This document shows positions 18,420-27,928 of a DNA stretch of 51,264 nt, in pieces (position 1 is the first letter of the stretch; every line of letters begins with the position of its first letter). The notes beneath the pieces were generated by a model that was not told the origin of the DNA, ran no database searches, and saw nothing but the letters and a program-made list of their open reading frames with translations. Origin of the DNA: Geobacter sp. (GTDB lineage: Bacteria; Desulfobacterota; Desulfuromonadia; Geobacterales; Pseudopelobacteraceae); NCBI GenBank assembly GCA_003151775.1, contig PLYK01000079.1, forward strand, positions 9,864 through 61,127, read 5' to 3'. A program made the translations under genes and the position numbers.

Positions 18420-19636
18420 TGAGCGACAGCCAGGCAATGTTTCGGCAAAAAAGCGGCTTTACCCTGATTGAGCTTGTTGTGGTGATGGCGCTCTTCATTA
18501 CGGTTCTCCTAATCTCGGCCAGCGCATTTAATACCATACTGCAGAACGCAACGAAACTGTTCAAGAGCGAGGAAAGCAATATTGAAGGCATTGTCGGGCT
18601 TGAGATGTTTCGCCACGATCTGCAGCAGGCAGGATACGGTCTCTATACGGAGCCCTTTACGTATGCAAGCGAAGCTGCCAGCTCATTGCCGGCACTCAAC
18701 AACGACTCGCCCAACAATGTCCCTCGTCCACTGGTGTTCCTGACTAAAACTCTCGACGGCACAATGTCAGTGGATTCAAATACTCCGCTGGTTAATTCCG
18801 ATTATATTTCAATCAAAGGTACCTCTCTCAGCCGTGCGCCTGCTGCACAAAAATGGACGTACCTCAACATCGATACAAAGACTGTTACTCCGCACTCCTG
18901 GCCATCGGCGGCAGAGAACTTCGCAACGAGCGACAATGTGGTAGTGCTTCTAAAACAGTTTGACACCGCACAACGGTCCACATTGATACCCAACCAAACC
19001 GGCGGGTTCTCCTACAACTTCGGAAACTCGGTCTTTGCGAATCTTTCGTCGCAAATGAGCGGCATGTACGCAGTCTACGGCATCGATAGTGTGAACCTAC
19101 GGTTTCCCTTTAACCGTACTGATTATTTTGTGGCTACTCCGGCGTCGGCCGCGCAACTTCCATCCTATTGCGCTCCTGGAACCGGGGTCCTCTACAAGGC
19201 CACCGTCAATCAAGCCGATGGCAATTTAACCTATCTTCCTGTCCTGGATTGCGTCCTCGGTATGCAGGTCGTGCTTGGCTGGGACACAACCGGCACTGGT
19301 CTCATCGATACCTGGTCCAGCTCAGATGGTTCTGCTGTTAACGGTCTCGCCACAACATCTGTCGTGCAAAGTGCCTTGGGCTCAGCCAATAACAATTCGC
19401 TCTCAACCGTACCTAATATTCGCAGCAGCCTGAAAATGGTCAAGGTATACGTTCTGGCGCAAAACGGCAGGAAAGACCCCGATTATATCAGCACGTCGCC
19501 ACTGCAAGTCTGTGATACCGGCGAAACGAGTCTTACTCTACCAGTCGGCCTAACCTTGACACCGGCACAGTTGAGTTATCGCTGGAAGCTTTACCGGATT
19601 GTTGTCAGGCCCAAAAACCTGTTGGCGAATCAGTAG
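18416..19636 (+). CDS. pilW: Minor pilin PilW-like
   Basis: This 406-residue protein starts with a prepilin leader cleaved after G14 and the helix FTLIELVVVMALFITVLLIS, then a large globular region, as expected of PilW, the largest of the minor pilins. RHDLQQAGYGL near residues 64-74 is typical of the family. The ATG overlaps the pilV stop. A second in-frame ATG directly follows the first, so the exact start may differ by one codon. It likely acts with PilV and PilX in initiating pilus assembly. Confidence 0.92.
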   Translation: MMSDSQAMFRQKSGFTLIELVVVMALFITVLLISASAFNTILQNATKLFKSEESNIEGIVGLEMFRHDLQQAGYGLYTEPFTYASEAASSLPALNNDSPNNVPRPLVFLTKTLDGTMSVDSNTPLVNSDYISIKGTSLSRAPAAQKWTYLNIDTKTVTPHSWPSAAENFATSDNVVVLLKQFDTAQRSTLIPNQTGGFSYNFGNSVFANLSSQMSGMYAVYGIDSVNLRFPFNRTDYFVATPASAAQLPSYCAPGTGVLYKATVNQADGNLTYLPVLDCVLGMQVVLGWDTTGTGLIDTWSSSDGSAVNGLATTSVVQSALGSANNNSLSTVPNIRSSLKMVKVYVLAQNGRKDPDYISTSPLQVCDTGETSLTLPVGLTLTPAQLSYRWKLYRIVVRPKNLLANQ

Positions 19637-19655
19637 CACATTGCCGGGGAAATTA

Positions 19656-20327
19656 ATGCGCAACTACCTAAAGTATATCTCATCACAATCATTGCCGCGT
19701 CCTCGGAAACTACTGGGTGACACGAGCGGGTTTGCATTGGTTACCGCGCTGATGTTTACTCTCATCTCATTGACTATAGTGTCGGCGTTGCTGTACATCA
19801 TGACCCAGAGCACCAAGGTTTCCGGCGCAAACAAACGTTACAAAACCGCCATCGAGGCAAGTTACGGCGGAGCAGAACTTTTTACAAAGGACATACTGCC
19901 GTTCTTAATGCAAAATCAGAATTTGACAAACACTGCCCTTGCAACACTTGCCAATACAGCATTTAACGCCGTGGGCTTGCAACTGACTAACGTAAATGCC
20001 GCTTGCTTGCAGTTAAAACTATTGAATCCTTCGCCGTGGAGTTCGGTAGCGAATTGCAGCAACAGTTCAAAGCCGACGGACAACCCGGATATGACGTTCA
20101 AGCTTTTATCCAATACCGGCAATCCTTACACGATCTCCGCAAAGATAGTTGAAACAAAGGTCGGAAATTCAGATGTCAGCGGTTTGCAACTTGAGGGGGG
20201 CGGTGTATCCGAAACAAGTCCTGGGATAACACCAATGCATAATCCCTATATTTACCGTCTTGAAGTACAAGGCTCGCAATCCACGACTTCAGAACGGGCA
20301 AACATCGAGGTGCTCTACGCGTACTAA
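19656..20327 (+). CDS. pilX: Minor pilin PilX-like
   Basis: This 223-residue protein has a long, basic N-terminal leader with a prepilin-like site after G25, then FALVTALMFTLISLTIVSAL. The residue at +5 is threonine rather than the glutamate found in major pilins, as is common in PilX/GspK-type subunits that cap the tip complex. GGGGA at 19646-19650 supports the ATG at 19656; the upstream reading in this frame is inside pilW. It is the last gene of the pilY1 operon. Confidence 0.88.
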   Translation: MRNYLKYISSQSLPRPRKLLGDTSGFALVTALMFTLISLTIVSALLYIMTQSTKVSGANKRYKTAIEASYGGAELFTKDILPFLMQNQNLTNTALATLANTAFNAVGLQLTNVNAACLQLKLLNPSPWSSVANCSNSSKPTDNPDMTFKLLSNTGNPYTISAKIVETKVGNSDVSGLQLEGGGVSETSPGITPMHNPYIYRLEVQGSQSTTSERANIEVLYAY

Positions 20328-20488
20328 TGAGAGGAGCAGTTGCTTCAACAAAATTTGACTATCTCGTTCTGCATTAACAATAACTTAAAGTGATACATAC
20401 AAATAAACGCTTGACAAATAGCCACATACATGATTTGTAAACAATATTGCATTGTTGATGATCTTGATTGCCTGGGAGGGATTGTACT
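20328..20488 (+). promoter_or_regulatory. Upstream region of the cytochrome gene: candidate promoter and small palindrome
   Basis: TTGACA at 20411-20416 is a perfect -35 hexamer; 17-18 bases on lies a poor -10 (TTTGTA/TTGTAA, 20434-20440). AACAAT (20440-20445) and ATTGTT (20451-20456) form an inverted repeat around ATTGC that could be an operator. GGGAGGG at 20474-20480 is a strong ribosome-binding site, 8 bases before the GTG at 20489. The promoter call is tentative because the -10 is weak. Confidence 0.4.
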
Positions 20489-21847
20489 GTGCGCAGAAAG
20501 ATGCCCTGTAGTGTGCTTGTTCTGTTTGTGATTGCTGCCTGTGTGCAGCTCCTTTCGTTTCCCGGCCTTGAAGGTTATGCCTTTGCCGCATCCGGCCAAT
20601 CATCCCCCCCGAAAGCGTCCTGCGTTACCGCCGATTGCCATGGGAAAATGGGCACCGAGAGGTATGTGCACGGTCCCGTTGCAACGGGCGACTGCACCTT
20701 CTGCCACAAGCCGACGGGAAAGCATGCGTTTACAGCGATTAATGACACGGGCAAGCTGTGCGCCGAGTGCCACGAGCGGCTTGATACCCACAAGTACGTA
20801 CACGCCCCGGTCAAACAGGGGAAATGCTTCACCTGCCACGATTCCCACCAGTCCCCCAACAAATTCCAGCTTCGCGCGGCCGGGGCGGAACTCTGCTTCA
20901 AGTGCCATGACCGGTCCATAATGAAGGGCAAGTTCGTCCATGGGCCGGTTGCCGTCGGAAGCTGCTCCACCTGCCACGACGTGCACCAGGCGGATTTCCC
21001 CAAGTTGCTGCGGACGACCGTCAATGCCGTCTGTTTCGAATGCCATGCCGATAAGGCCGAGGCATTCAAGAACAAGAAGTTTACCCACGTCCCGGTCCAG
21101 AAGTCCTGCACCCAGTGTCACGACGCCCATAGCGGCGCGTTCCGGTACACCCTCAAAGCCGATGGTTCAGAGGATCTCTGCCTTACCTGCCACAAGGAAA
21201 AGCAGGCGGATATCAACTCGGCAACCGTGAAGCACAAGGGGCTCGTGACGGAAAAGAAATGCCTTGCCTGCCATGACCCCCATGTGTCCGATTACGTCAA
21301 ACAGTTGACCATGCAGCCGGCGGACCTCTGCATGAGCTGCCATAACAAGGAGTATGTGTCCGGTACGAAGCGCGTGGCAAACATGAAGGCCCTGCTGGAT
21401 ACCAATACCGAACTTCACGGCCCGATAAAACAGAAGGATTGCTCGGGGTGCCACAACACCCACGGCTCCAACAATTTCAGGATCCTGCGCGAAAACTTCC
21501 CACCGGTTTTTTATGCCGGCTATAACCAGGAAAACTACAAACTCTGTTTCATGTGCCATGAAAAATCCCTGGCCGACAACGAACGGACAACGAAATTGAC
21601 CTCCTTTAGAAACGGGGATCAAAACCTGCATTTCGTCCATGTCAACAAGACGGTGAAGGGGCGCACCTGCCGGGCATGCCATGATGCCCATGCGACCAAC
21701 AACGCGCGCCACATCCGGGATTCGGTCCCCTTCAACGCCTGGAAGCTGCCGGTCGGTTTTGAGAAGACCGCTGATGGCGGACAATGCCTTCCCGGATGCC
21801 ATAAGCTGTTCGCCTACGACAGAAAACATGCGGTAAAGAATCAATAA
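20489..21847 (+). CDS. Periplasmic multihaem c-type cytochrome (13 CxxCH, 2 atypical sites)
   Basis: This is a 452-residue exported cytochrome with a signal peptide (cleavage near residue 34). I count 13 CxxCH motifs, plus CVTADCH at residues 45-51 (CX4CH) and CLPGCH at 433-438 (CX3CH), so up to 15 haems. The motifs alternate in the doubled-CxxCH pattern, with intervening HGPV/HxPV elements whose histidines could be distal ligands. Such proteins store or relay electrons across the periplasm or outer surface in metal-reducing bacteria. The start is the GTG at 20489, chosen for its ribosome-binding site. It is followed by a 318-base gap and two TPR proteins. The partner quinol dehydrogenase or porin is not in the window. 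Confidence 0.93.
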   Translation: MRRKMPCSVLVLFVIAACVQLLSFPGLEGYAFAASGQSSPPKASCVTADCHGKMGTERYVHGPVATGDCTFCHKPTGKHAFTAINDTGKLCAECHERLDTHKYVHAPVKQGKCFTCHDSHQSPNKFQLRAAGAELCFKCHDRSIMKGKFVHGPVAVGSCSTCHDVHQADFPKLLRTTVNAVCFECHADKAEAFKNKKFTHVPVQKSCTQCHDAHSGAFRYTLKADGSEDLCLTCHKEKQADINSATVKHKGLVTEKKCLACHDPHVSDYVKQLTMQPADLCMSCHNKEYVSGTKRVANMKALLDTNTELHGPIKQKDCSGCHNTHGSNNFRILRENFPPVFYAGYNQENYKLCFMCHEKSLADNERTTKLTSFRNGDQNLHFVHVNKTVKGRTCRACHDAHATNNARHIRDSVPFNAWKLPVGFEKTADGGQCLPGCHKLFAYDRKHAVKNQ

Positions 21848-21865
21848 ACCTAAAAACGGCTGTTA

Positions 21866-22147
21866 TTAACCACAAAGACACAAAGGGCACAAAGAAATTT
21901 ATGTAATCCGACACAAAAAGGCAAAACCTGAAAAGGCATATGGAACTGGGATGAATAGGATAAACGCCGATAGATTCTAATCCCGATTAAATTCTGGTTT
22001 TGACGTTATCGGCGTTCATCCTATTCATCGGCGGTTACATGAATTTGATGTTGATTTTGATAATAAAGATTCGAACCAATCAGGTGAAAGACTTTGGTAA
22101 GACAACTGACTGATTTTCCATCGCGTTCTTTGCGTCTATGCGGTTCA
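21866..22147. repeat. Nested palindromic intergenic element
   Basis: The gap after the cytochrome holds two nested inverted repeats. The inner pair (21950-21972 and 22007-22029) has 23-base arms with one mismatch, built on GATGAATAGGAT and ATCCTATTCATC, around a 34-base loop. The outer pair is looser: ACCACAAAGACACAAAGGGC starting at 21869 against TTCTTTGCGTCTATGCGGTT at 22126-22145. The element has the look of a dispersed non-coding repeat. I see no transposase or promoter in it. Confidence 0.7.
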
Positions 22148-22165
22148 AATGCTTTTTTTAGGATA

Positions 22166-22663
22166 ATGGCGGCCGCCTGCCTTGTTGCCGCACTCACTTC
22201 CCCATACTCCTTTGCCGCGGAGGGGAGGGCGCCCCAAGGGTCTGCCCCGGAAAAAGAGCCGCCAACCGCCACCGGCCCGGCAAACCCAAGCTCACAGGAG
22301 AATGAGATTCGCAGCGTGCGCGAGCGGATAGCGAAGTCGCCGGATGATGTCCTCCTGTATGTGCGTCTCGGATACCTGCTGCTGAACGCCGGTGCGCCGG
22401 CAGAGGCGAAAACGGCCTTTGACGAGGCACTGAAACGCAACGAACATTCCCATGCCGCCATGACAGGGGAGGGGATTGTCCTGGCCCGCGCAGGCAACCT
22501 CAAGGAGGCTGAGCAGGTATTGAAGGCGGCCCTGGTGCGCAACCCTGATCCGGTCAGGACACTCTACGAGCTGGGGCTTGTGTATGAAAAAGCGGGCGAT
22601 CCTGAAAAAGCGCTGGCAGAGTATAAAGAGGGCATAGCCAAGTACCAGCTGGGAAGAAAGTAA
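22166..22663 (+). CDS. Exported TPR protein of unknown function
   Basis: The 165-residue product (from the ATG at 22166) has a hydrophobic N terminus ending in SFA-AEG, a proline-rich linker, then three tetratricopeptide repeats (about residues 50-160; for example LLYVRLGYLLLNAGAPAEA and TLYELGLVYEKAGDPEKALA). TPR arrays bind other proteins. The frame is open back to a TTG at 22094, but that stretch is made of the flanking repeat element, and AGGA lies just before 22166. The chosen signal peptide lacks a basic n-region, so the true start is uncertain. It lies between a multihaem cytochrome and a thioredoxin-like TPR protein. Confidence 0.75.
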   Translation: MAAACLVAALTSPYSFAAEGRAPQGSAPEKEPPTATGPANPSSQENEIRSVRERIAKSPDDVLLYVRLGYLLLNAGAPAEAKTAFDEALKRNEHSHAAMTGEGIVLARAGNLKEAEQVLKAALVRNPDPVRTLYELGLVYEKAGDPEKALAEYKEGIAKYQLGRK

Positions 22664-22725
22664 CGACCCGATCCCGCCGATTTCACCCACCTCATTATGA
22701 TTTTCACTACCTATTAGAAGGAACG

Positions 22726-23856
22726 ATGACTAGGCTCCCCAACAACTTTTGGCTTTTCTTGAGAAGAACGGCGCTTTTGGCAACGTTCGTTGCCGTTTAT
22801 GGCATATTCCTGTACACCCCGGCGGCCGCCACGTTGCAGCAACTCCAGGTCGGCATGGAAGCCCCTGATTTTTCCCTTCCGCTCATCTCCGGCGAGAAGA
22901 AGTCGTTTGCCGACCTGAAGGGGGACAAGCTGACTGTTCTGGTGGTCTGGTCCACATGGGACAAGAAATCGGAAAAGGCCCTTGCCCGGATGCAGAAGCT
23001 GTATCAGAAGTACCATGACAAAGGGCTGGCGGTTGTGGCCATCAATGCGGATGGCCGGAATGATTCAGATAGCGCCATTGCCCAGATCCGCTCGACGGTC
23101 GAGAGGCTAGGTCTTACCTATCCCGTGCTCATCGACAACGGTCTCGACTTTTTTCACGAAATCGGCATCATAGCGCTCCCCACGACAGTCATCGTGGACA
23201 GGGAGCGGATCATCAGGTATGAACTTTCCGGCTACCCCCTGGTCGGCTCGGAAGAGATGGCGGACTTCGTGACGGCTTCCATTGAAGGCACAAAGCCGGC
23301 CATGGCGGAGAAAAAGGGGTATCAGCCCAACAAGAGTGCGCTTCGGTTCTACAACATGGGCAAGAACACCCTGAGATCGGGGCGCATGGCCGAGAGCGCC
23401 GAGATGTGGTTCAAAAAATCCGCTGAGGCCGATCCGAACTTCGTCCTCCCCCATATCAGCCTTGGCATGTTCTATCTGCAGCGGGGCGACAAGGCGCTGG
23501 CCGGGGCCCAGTTCAAGGAGGCCCTTGCGAAAGAGCCGAACCATGTCATTGCTCTGTGCGAATCGGCGCTTTTGTTGATTGACGACAACCGTCCGGCAGA
23601 AGGCCAGGCCTTGCTGGAGAGTGCCCTGAAGGTGGACGAATCCTACACGCCCTGTTACTATTATGCCGGTTTTGCTTACGGAAGGCAGGACAAGCTGGAG
23701 CAGGCGCTGAAGATGTTCGACGAGGCGGAGCGGATCAACCCGCTGGACTATAACCTGTATGTGTACAAGGGGCGGGTATTCGAAGGGCAGAAGAAGCAGC
23801 AGGAGGCAGTGGCCGCCTACAGGAAGGCACTGGAAACCATCCTCCGGATCCACTAG
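22726..23856 (+). CDS. TlpA/ResA-like thioredoxin-fold protein fused to TPR repeats, without redox cysteines
   Basis: The 376-residue protein has an N-terminal membrane anchor or signal (about 12-33), a TlpA/AhpC-type thioredoxin fold (about 42-195; GMEAPDFSLPLISGE, then ALPTTVIVD with the cis-proline), and four or so TPR repeats (about 205-370). Where ResA and TlpA have WCxxC, this protein reads W75-S-T-W78-D-K-K-S82: both cysteines are replaced, so it cannot do thiol exchange there. It probably works as a binding or scaffold protein. It follows the cytochrome and TPR genes on the same strand, which suggests a part in cytochrome or envelope assembly. Confidence 0.87.
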   Translation: MTRLPNNFWLFLRRTALLATFVAVYGIFLYTPAAATLQQLQVGMEAPDFSLPLISGEKKSFADLKGDKLTVLVVWSTWDKKSEKALARMQKLYQKYHDKGLAVVAINADGRNDSDSAIAQIRSTVERLGLTYPVLIDNGLDFFHEIGIIALPTTVIVDRERIIRYELSGYPLVGSEEMADFVTASIEGTKPAMAEKKGYQPNKSALRFYNMGKNTLRSGRMAESAEMWFKKSAEADPNFVLPHISLGMFYLQRGDKALAGAQFKEALAKEPNHVIALCESALLLIDDNRPAEGQALLESALKVDESYTPCYYYAGFAYGRQDKLEQALKMFDEAERINPLDYNLYVYKGRVFEGQKKQQEAVAAYRKALETILRIH

Positions 23857-23859
23857 CAA

Positions 23860-25296
23860 TTATTTTTTTTGATATTCGAGGATAAAGGCCTTCTCTATGT
23901 CGGTTGCCTTAACATCCAGACTGGTCAGGGAAAGATAACGAAGCCCTCCTTCGATCGTGTTTTCACACACGCTGAGCGGTCCGTCATGCGGGTCCCTGAC
24001 CTCCTCGTTCTGTGTTCCGATCACCAGCAGGGTGTTATCGTAGAGCGTCCCTTTGATATTGATCTTCTGGTTGGCGCGCTCATCGGTCTTTAAGCGCATG
24101 GCCATGATGCGGTCCGTCAGGGATGCCCTTTCCCGGCGCGACTCCTCGATCTCCTTAAGCGATGATGTCTGCCCGATCTGCTTGTGATTTTTTGCAAGTT
24201 CATCCATGAGTCTTTCGAGTTCCTCTGCGTCATGATAATCGACGCCGACGGTCAGAGTTGTCCTGACCGAGGCCAGCGATCCGATCTTTTTGGCCTCAAT
24301 CCCTCCCAAGGCGGTATAGCAGCCTCCGGCAATCGCCCCTTTGTTGACAATGATCCTGCCCAGGGTCTTGACGATGCAGTTATGCAGTTCCACCTCGACA
24401 ACGAGATCACCAGCGCATTCGATGATGCTGTCGTGGATGAATTGCGCCTTGATGCTGCTGCCGCACACGATAGTCCCCTTGCCTCGGCCATCCATGCCGC
24501 AGAGGGCAATGTCTCCGCCGCTCGTTATGGCGCAGTTCCCTATATTGCCGCTGACGCGCAGCCCTTTGGCGGCACTGACGCCGAAATCATCGAGCACATC
24601 GCCCCGCACCTCCACCACACCGTTGAAAATGATCGAACCGACCCTGAAGTTGACGTCTCCGGCCACAACGTACTCTTCTTCAACGGATATCTCCCCGGAG
24701 ACCAGGCAAACCCTGCCGGCAGCGGCGGAAACAAGCCGCTTCCCGTTGTCCTCGGCGGTGACGTTTTTGCCGATCTTGAGGGCCAGGGGCTTGCCGGGCA
24801 GAGGTGGAAGGTTCTCACCGGTCACCCCCCTGCCGGCGGCTCCGGGTTCGGGGGGGATGATGCGGGCGATTTCGTCGCCCGGCATAACGTTGATAAATGT
24901 CTGGACCTGGTGCAGGTCAATGTCTCCCTTTTCGTCACCAACCGTTTGGACCGGGACGGATGGTTGCACCGTATAGGACAGCCAGCCGTCGATGCCGTTG
25001 ACGGCCGGAGTGCCGGTTGCCATCGCCACATTGCGCAGTGATTGTCCGGCAGCGGCATTGACCGCAAAGGTGTTGAGGGAGTCTTCGTCAAGGCCTTCTT
25101 TCACTCCGGTAGCGGCGAGGTAGCCATTCAGCTCATTCCGGGTCATCATGGAGCCCTGCTGGCGCGGCACATAGCTGCATCGGCATTCCAGTTTGTCCTT
25201 GGATATGGCAACGAACAAGCTGTAACCGAGTTTTTTGTATTCTTTGCCCGGAATACTTTCCTTGGCCCCATCTTGTGCGGAGGTGTCGTTCACCAT
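23860..25296 (-). CDS. FapA-family (DUF342) beta-helix polymer-type protein
   Basis: The 478-residue protein has an N-terminal domain of about 150 residues, the FapA core (about 155-375) with the phrase PPEPGAAGRGVTGENLPPLPGK and repeated short beta-strands (VVEVRGDVLDDFGV, LRVSGNIGNCAITSGGDI) that suggest a right-handed beta-helix, and a C-terminal coiled segment. FapA-type proteins occur in many bacteria; some relate to flagellar or polar functions, but the biochemical role is poorly known. It starts 18 bases after the htpG stop on the same strand, so the two are probably co-transcribed. It converges on the thioredoxin-TPR gene with 3 bases between them. Confidence 0.85.
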   Translation of the reverse strand: MVNDTSAQDGAKESIPGKEYKKLGYSLFVAISKDKLECRCSYVPRQQGSMMTRNELNGYLAATGVKEGLDEDSLNTFAVNAAAGQSLRNVAMATGTPAVNGIDGWLSYTVQPSVPVQTVGDEKGDIDLHQVQTFINVMPGDEIARIIPPEPGAAGRGVTGENLPPLPGKPLALKIGKNVTAEDNGKRLVSAAAGRVCLVSGEISVEEEYVVAGDVNFRVGSIIFNGVVEVRGDVLDDFGVSAAKGLRVSGNIGNCAITSGGDIALCGMDGRGKGTIVCGSSIKAQFIHDSIIECAGDLVVEVELHNCIVKTLGRIIVNKGAIAGGCYTALGGIEAKKIGSLASVRTTLTVGVDYHDAEELERLMDELAKNHKQIGQTSSLKEIEESRRERASLTDRIMAMRLKTDERANQKINIKGTLYDNTLLVIGTQNEEVRDPHDGPLSVCENTIEGGLRYLSLTSLDVKATDIEKAFILEYQKK

Positions 25297-25314
25297 GACT
25301 TGTGGCTCCGTTCG

Positions 25315-27252
25315 CTACTTCGCAGCCGCTTTGACCATCAGTTCGCTGACCAGCTTCGTGAAGCGAAGCGGGTCCTTGATGGGCGAACCCTCGGTCAGGA
25401 GGGCCTGGTCGTAGAGCAGGTCGGCATAATCGCCTATGGTGGGGGCATCCTTTTCTTTTGCGTGGAGTTCTGCCATGGCCTTGAGGATGGCGTGATCCGG
25501 GTTCAGCTCCAGGATGCGTTTGGATTCGGGTACGCTCTGGTTGAGCGACTTCATGATGCGTTCCATGTTGGCGTTCATGCCGTATTCATCGGCAACCAGG
25601 CAACAGGCGCTGTCGGTCAGCCGGTTCGAAAAGCGTACCTCCTTGACCTTGTCCTTCAGCCGGTCCGTTATGAGTGAAATAAGGCCGGAGAACTCTTTCT
25701 GGGCCTCTTCGCGTTTTTTCTCCTTTTCTTTCTTCTCCTCCTCACTGTCGATACTGATGTCACCGCGGTCAACCGCTTTAAGCTGTTTGCCGTCGTACTC
25801 GGTGAGCGATTGAACCACCCACTCGTCAACCGGGTCGGTCATGAACAATACCTCGAAACCCTTTGACCGGAAAACCTCCAGATGCGGCGATTGCTCCAGG
25901 GCCTCTCGGCTGGAGCCGGTGATGAAGTAGATTTCCTTCTGTGCCCCGGGCATGCGTTCGACATACTCTTTCAACGACACAAAGGAGCCGTTATCGGTCC
26001 TGGTGCTTTCGAACAGCGCCAGGTCCTGGAGCTTCTCCTTGTTGGCAAAATCGAAGTGGATTCCTTCCTTGATTACCTGGCCGAATTCCTTCCAGAACGC
26101 CACATACTCATCGTAGCTCTTGTCCTTTACCTCGGACAGTATGGAGAGGACCTTGCCGACCAGGTTCTTCTGGATGCGCTTGATCTGCACGTCCTCCTGC
26201 AGGATTTCGCGGGAGACATTGAGCGGCAGGTCGGAAGAATCCACCACCCCTTTAACAAAGCGCAGGTAGTCGGGGATCAACTCCTCGCACTTGTCGGTGA
26301 TGAACACCCGTTTGACATAGAGTTGCAAACCCTTTTTGCGGTCGGCGAAGAACATGTCGAACGGTTTGCGGGCCGGCAGGTACAGCAGGGCCTTGAACTC
26401 GCTGGTGCCTTCGGCCGAGAAGTGGATGGTGCGGAAGGGTGCGTCGAAGTCATGGGAGATATGTTTGTAGAACTCGGTGTACTCCTCTTCGGTCACATCG
26501 CTTTTGGAACGCGCCCAGATGGCCTTCATGGAGTTGAGGGTTTCCTCTTCCGTCTTCTCGATGGCGCCGGCCCCTTCGATCTCCTTGCCGTCCACCCCCT
26601 TGGGCACTTCGGTACGGGTGACGTCCATCACCACCGGGTACTGGATGTAATCCGAGTATTTTTTGACAATGGAGCGGATCTTCCATTCATCCAGGTACTC
26701 TTTGAATTCTTCCTTCAGGTGCAGGATGATCTCGGTGCCGCGCCGTTCCCGGCTGCACTCCTCGATGGTATAGGAACCATCGCCGGTGGATTCCCAGCAG
26801 CACCCCGCCTCGATGGAGCCGGCTGTGCGCGTGAAGAGCGTAACCTTGTCGGCAACCATGAATGAGGCGTAAAAGCCGACCCCGAACTGGCCGATCATTT
26901 CCGGATTGTCGGTGGATGCCTTGTCCTTGAGGCTCTGCATAAAGGCCTTGGTGCCGGAGCGGGCGATGGTGCCGATGTTCTCTTCAACCTCGGCCATGCT
27001 CATGCCGATGCCATTGTCATGGATGGTCAGGGTGCCTGCATCCTTATTGGGGATGAGTTTGATCTTCCAGTCGCTGTTTCCCTCCAGCACCGTTTCGTTG
27101 GAATGGGCTTCAAAGCGTACCTTATCGATGGCGTCGGATGCATTGGAGATCAGTTCCCGCAGAAAGATGTCGCGGTTGGAATAGAGGGAATGGATGACCA
27201 GGTCGAGAAGTTGCTGCACCTCGGTCTGAAACTGCTTGGTGGTCTTGGACAT
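25315..27252 (-). CDS. htpG: Molecular chaperone HtpG (Hsp90)
   Basis: This is bacterial Hsp90, an ATP-dependent homodimeric chaperone of the cytoplasm. The 645-residue product has the N-terminal GHKL ATPase domain with [20 protein letters not shown] and [13 protein letters not shown], the middle domain (for example [15 protein letters not shown] and [11 protein letters not shown]), a charged [10 protein letters not shown] linker-like insert and a C-terminal dimerisation domain. The frame extends upstream to 27432 without a sensible N terminus; the ATG at 27252 begins [20 protein letters not shown] as the family does and has AGGAGA upstream. A heat-shock-like -35 lies further upstream. Confidence 0.97.
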   Translation of the reverse strand: MSKTTKQFQTEVQQLLDLVIHSLYSNRDIFLRELISNASDAIDKVRFEAHSNETVLEGNSDWKIKLIPNKDAGTLTIHDNGIGMSMAEVEENIGTIARSGTKAFMQSLKDKASTDNPEMIGQFGVGFYASFMVADKVTLFTRTAGSIEAGCCWESTGDGSYTIEECSRERRGTEIILHLKEEFKEYLDEWKIRSIVKKYSDYIQYPVVMDVTRTEVPKGVDGKEIEGAGAIEKTEEETLNSMKAIWARSKSDVTEEEYTEFYKHISHDFDAPFRTIHFSAEGTSEFKALLYLPARKPFDMFFADRKKGLQLYVKRVFITDKCEELIPDYLRFVKGVVDSSDLPLNVSREILQEDVQIKRIQKNLVGKVLSILSEVKDKSYDEYVAFWKEFGQVIKEGIHFDFANKEKLQDLALFESTRTDNGSFVSLKEYVERMPGAQKEIYFITGSSREALEQSPHLEVFRSKGFEVLFMTDPVDEWVVQSLTEYDGKQLKAVDRGDISIDSEEEKKEKEKKREEAQKEFSGLISLITDRLKDKVKEVRFSNRLTDSACCLVADEYGMNANMERIMKSLNQSVPESKRILELNPDHAILKAMAELHAKEKDAPTIGDYADLLYDQALLTEGSPIKDPLRFTKLVSELMVKAAAK

Positions 27253-27312
27253 GCGTATATGCTCTCCTTTATGGGATGGGATCGATACAAAAGCAACGTA
27301 ATCATCACTGGG

Positions 27313-27328
27313 GAATTTTTCAAGGGGG
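27313..27328 (-). promoter_or_regulatory. Candidate heat-shock (sigma-32-like) -35 element for htpG
   Basis: Read on the minus strand, CCCCCTTGAAAAATTCC precedes htpG by about 65 bases. CCCTTGAA matches the -35 of sigma-32 promoters. A convincing -10 of the CCCCAT type at the right spacing is not present, so this is only a candidate, supported mainly by its position before a heat-shock gene. Confidence 0.3.
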
Positions 27329-27389
27329 GAAGTTTTCATAATGCGGGCCGCGTCACAAGCGGCACACGCCGGATGCAAATCCAATAAAC

Positions 27390-27484
27390 CGTAGGGGCGA
27401 TCCCAACGGGTCGCCCTTGGTGCAATGGGCAACTACGGTGGATATTGCAGAAAAGGCGTGTGAGCCGTTGGCGTCGCCCCTACG
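27390..27484. repeat. GTAGGGGCG palindromic element, copy 1
   Basis: Eleven-base perfect arms CGTAGGGGCGA (27390-27400) and TCGCCCCTACG (27474-27484) enclose a second small hairpin, GGGCGATCCC with GGGTCGCCC (27395-27416). The 333-base gap between htpG and the YtxH-like gene otherwise shows only promoter candidates. A second element with the same GTAGGGGCG and CGCCCCTAC ends lies at 33690-33744, so this is a repeat family. Confidence 0.75.
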
Positions 27485-27585
27485 ATCAAATTTGTAATGT
27501 ATGACAGGGGATGCGGGCTGGGGTAGTGGATTTTTCCTGTCAGTAGGGTACAATAGTATCAACTACGCAAAAAAGGAGGATGATC

Positions 27586-27927
27586 ATGGAGTGTAGAGAT
27601 AATAAGGTTGCAGCGGCGGCATTGCTGATAGTTGCGGGTGGGATCCTTGGGGCCGGGCTGGCGCTGCTTTTGGCGCCACAGTCCGGTCGGCGCACCCGCC
27701 GGGATATCTCGCGCTATGCCGGCCGTGTCAAGACCCGGGCCGATGAAGCCGTGGAGGACCTTACCACCAATATCAACGACCTTGTTGAGTCCATCGGCGA
27801 AAAGACCGATGAACTGGTTGAAAAAGGTAAAGATGTGGCCGGGGGCGCCCGCAAGGACCTGATGCGATTGATCGAAGAGGGCGCATCGCGCCTTGAGAGG
27901 TTTCGCACCAAGCTGAGCAGGATGTAG
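27586..27927 (+). CDS. YtxH-like gas-vesicle/stress-type membrane protein
   Basis: The 113-residue protein has one membrane segment near the N terminus (about 7-28, VAAAALLIVAGGILGAGLALLL) followed by APQSGRRTRRDISRYA, the YtxH family signature, and a long amphipathic helix likely to form a coiled coil. YtxH proteins are small envelope-stress-type proteins of unknown biochemical role. AGGAGG at 27574-27579 fits the ATG at 27586 and overlaps the alternative ATG at 27580. A TACAAT hexamer at 27549-27554 may be the -10. The gene converges on the DUF3047 gene one base downstream. Confidence 0.85.
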   Translation: MECRDNKVAAAALLIVAGGILGAGLALLLAPQSGRRTRRDISRYAGRVKTRADEAVEDLTTNINDLVESIGEKTDELVEKGKDVAGGARKDLMRLIEEGASRLERFRTKLSRM

Positions 27928-27928
27928 C

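Noticed and set aside
24184-25041. Long + strand frame of 285 codons opposite the FapA-family gene
   Set aside because: The protein has no family-like features, and the opposite strand encodes a clear FapA protein. High-GC antisense frames are common.
25882-26865. Long + strand frame opposite htpG
   Set aside because: It is antisense to a well-conserved chaperone; the translation is low in known motifs.
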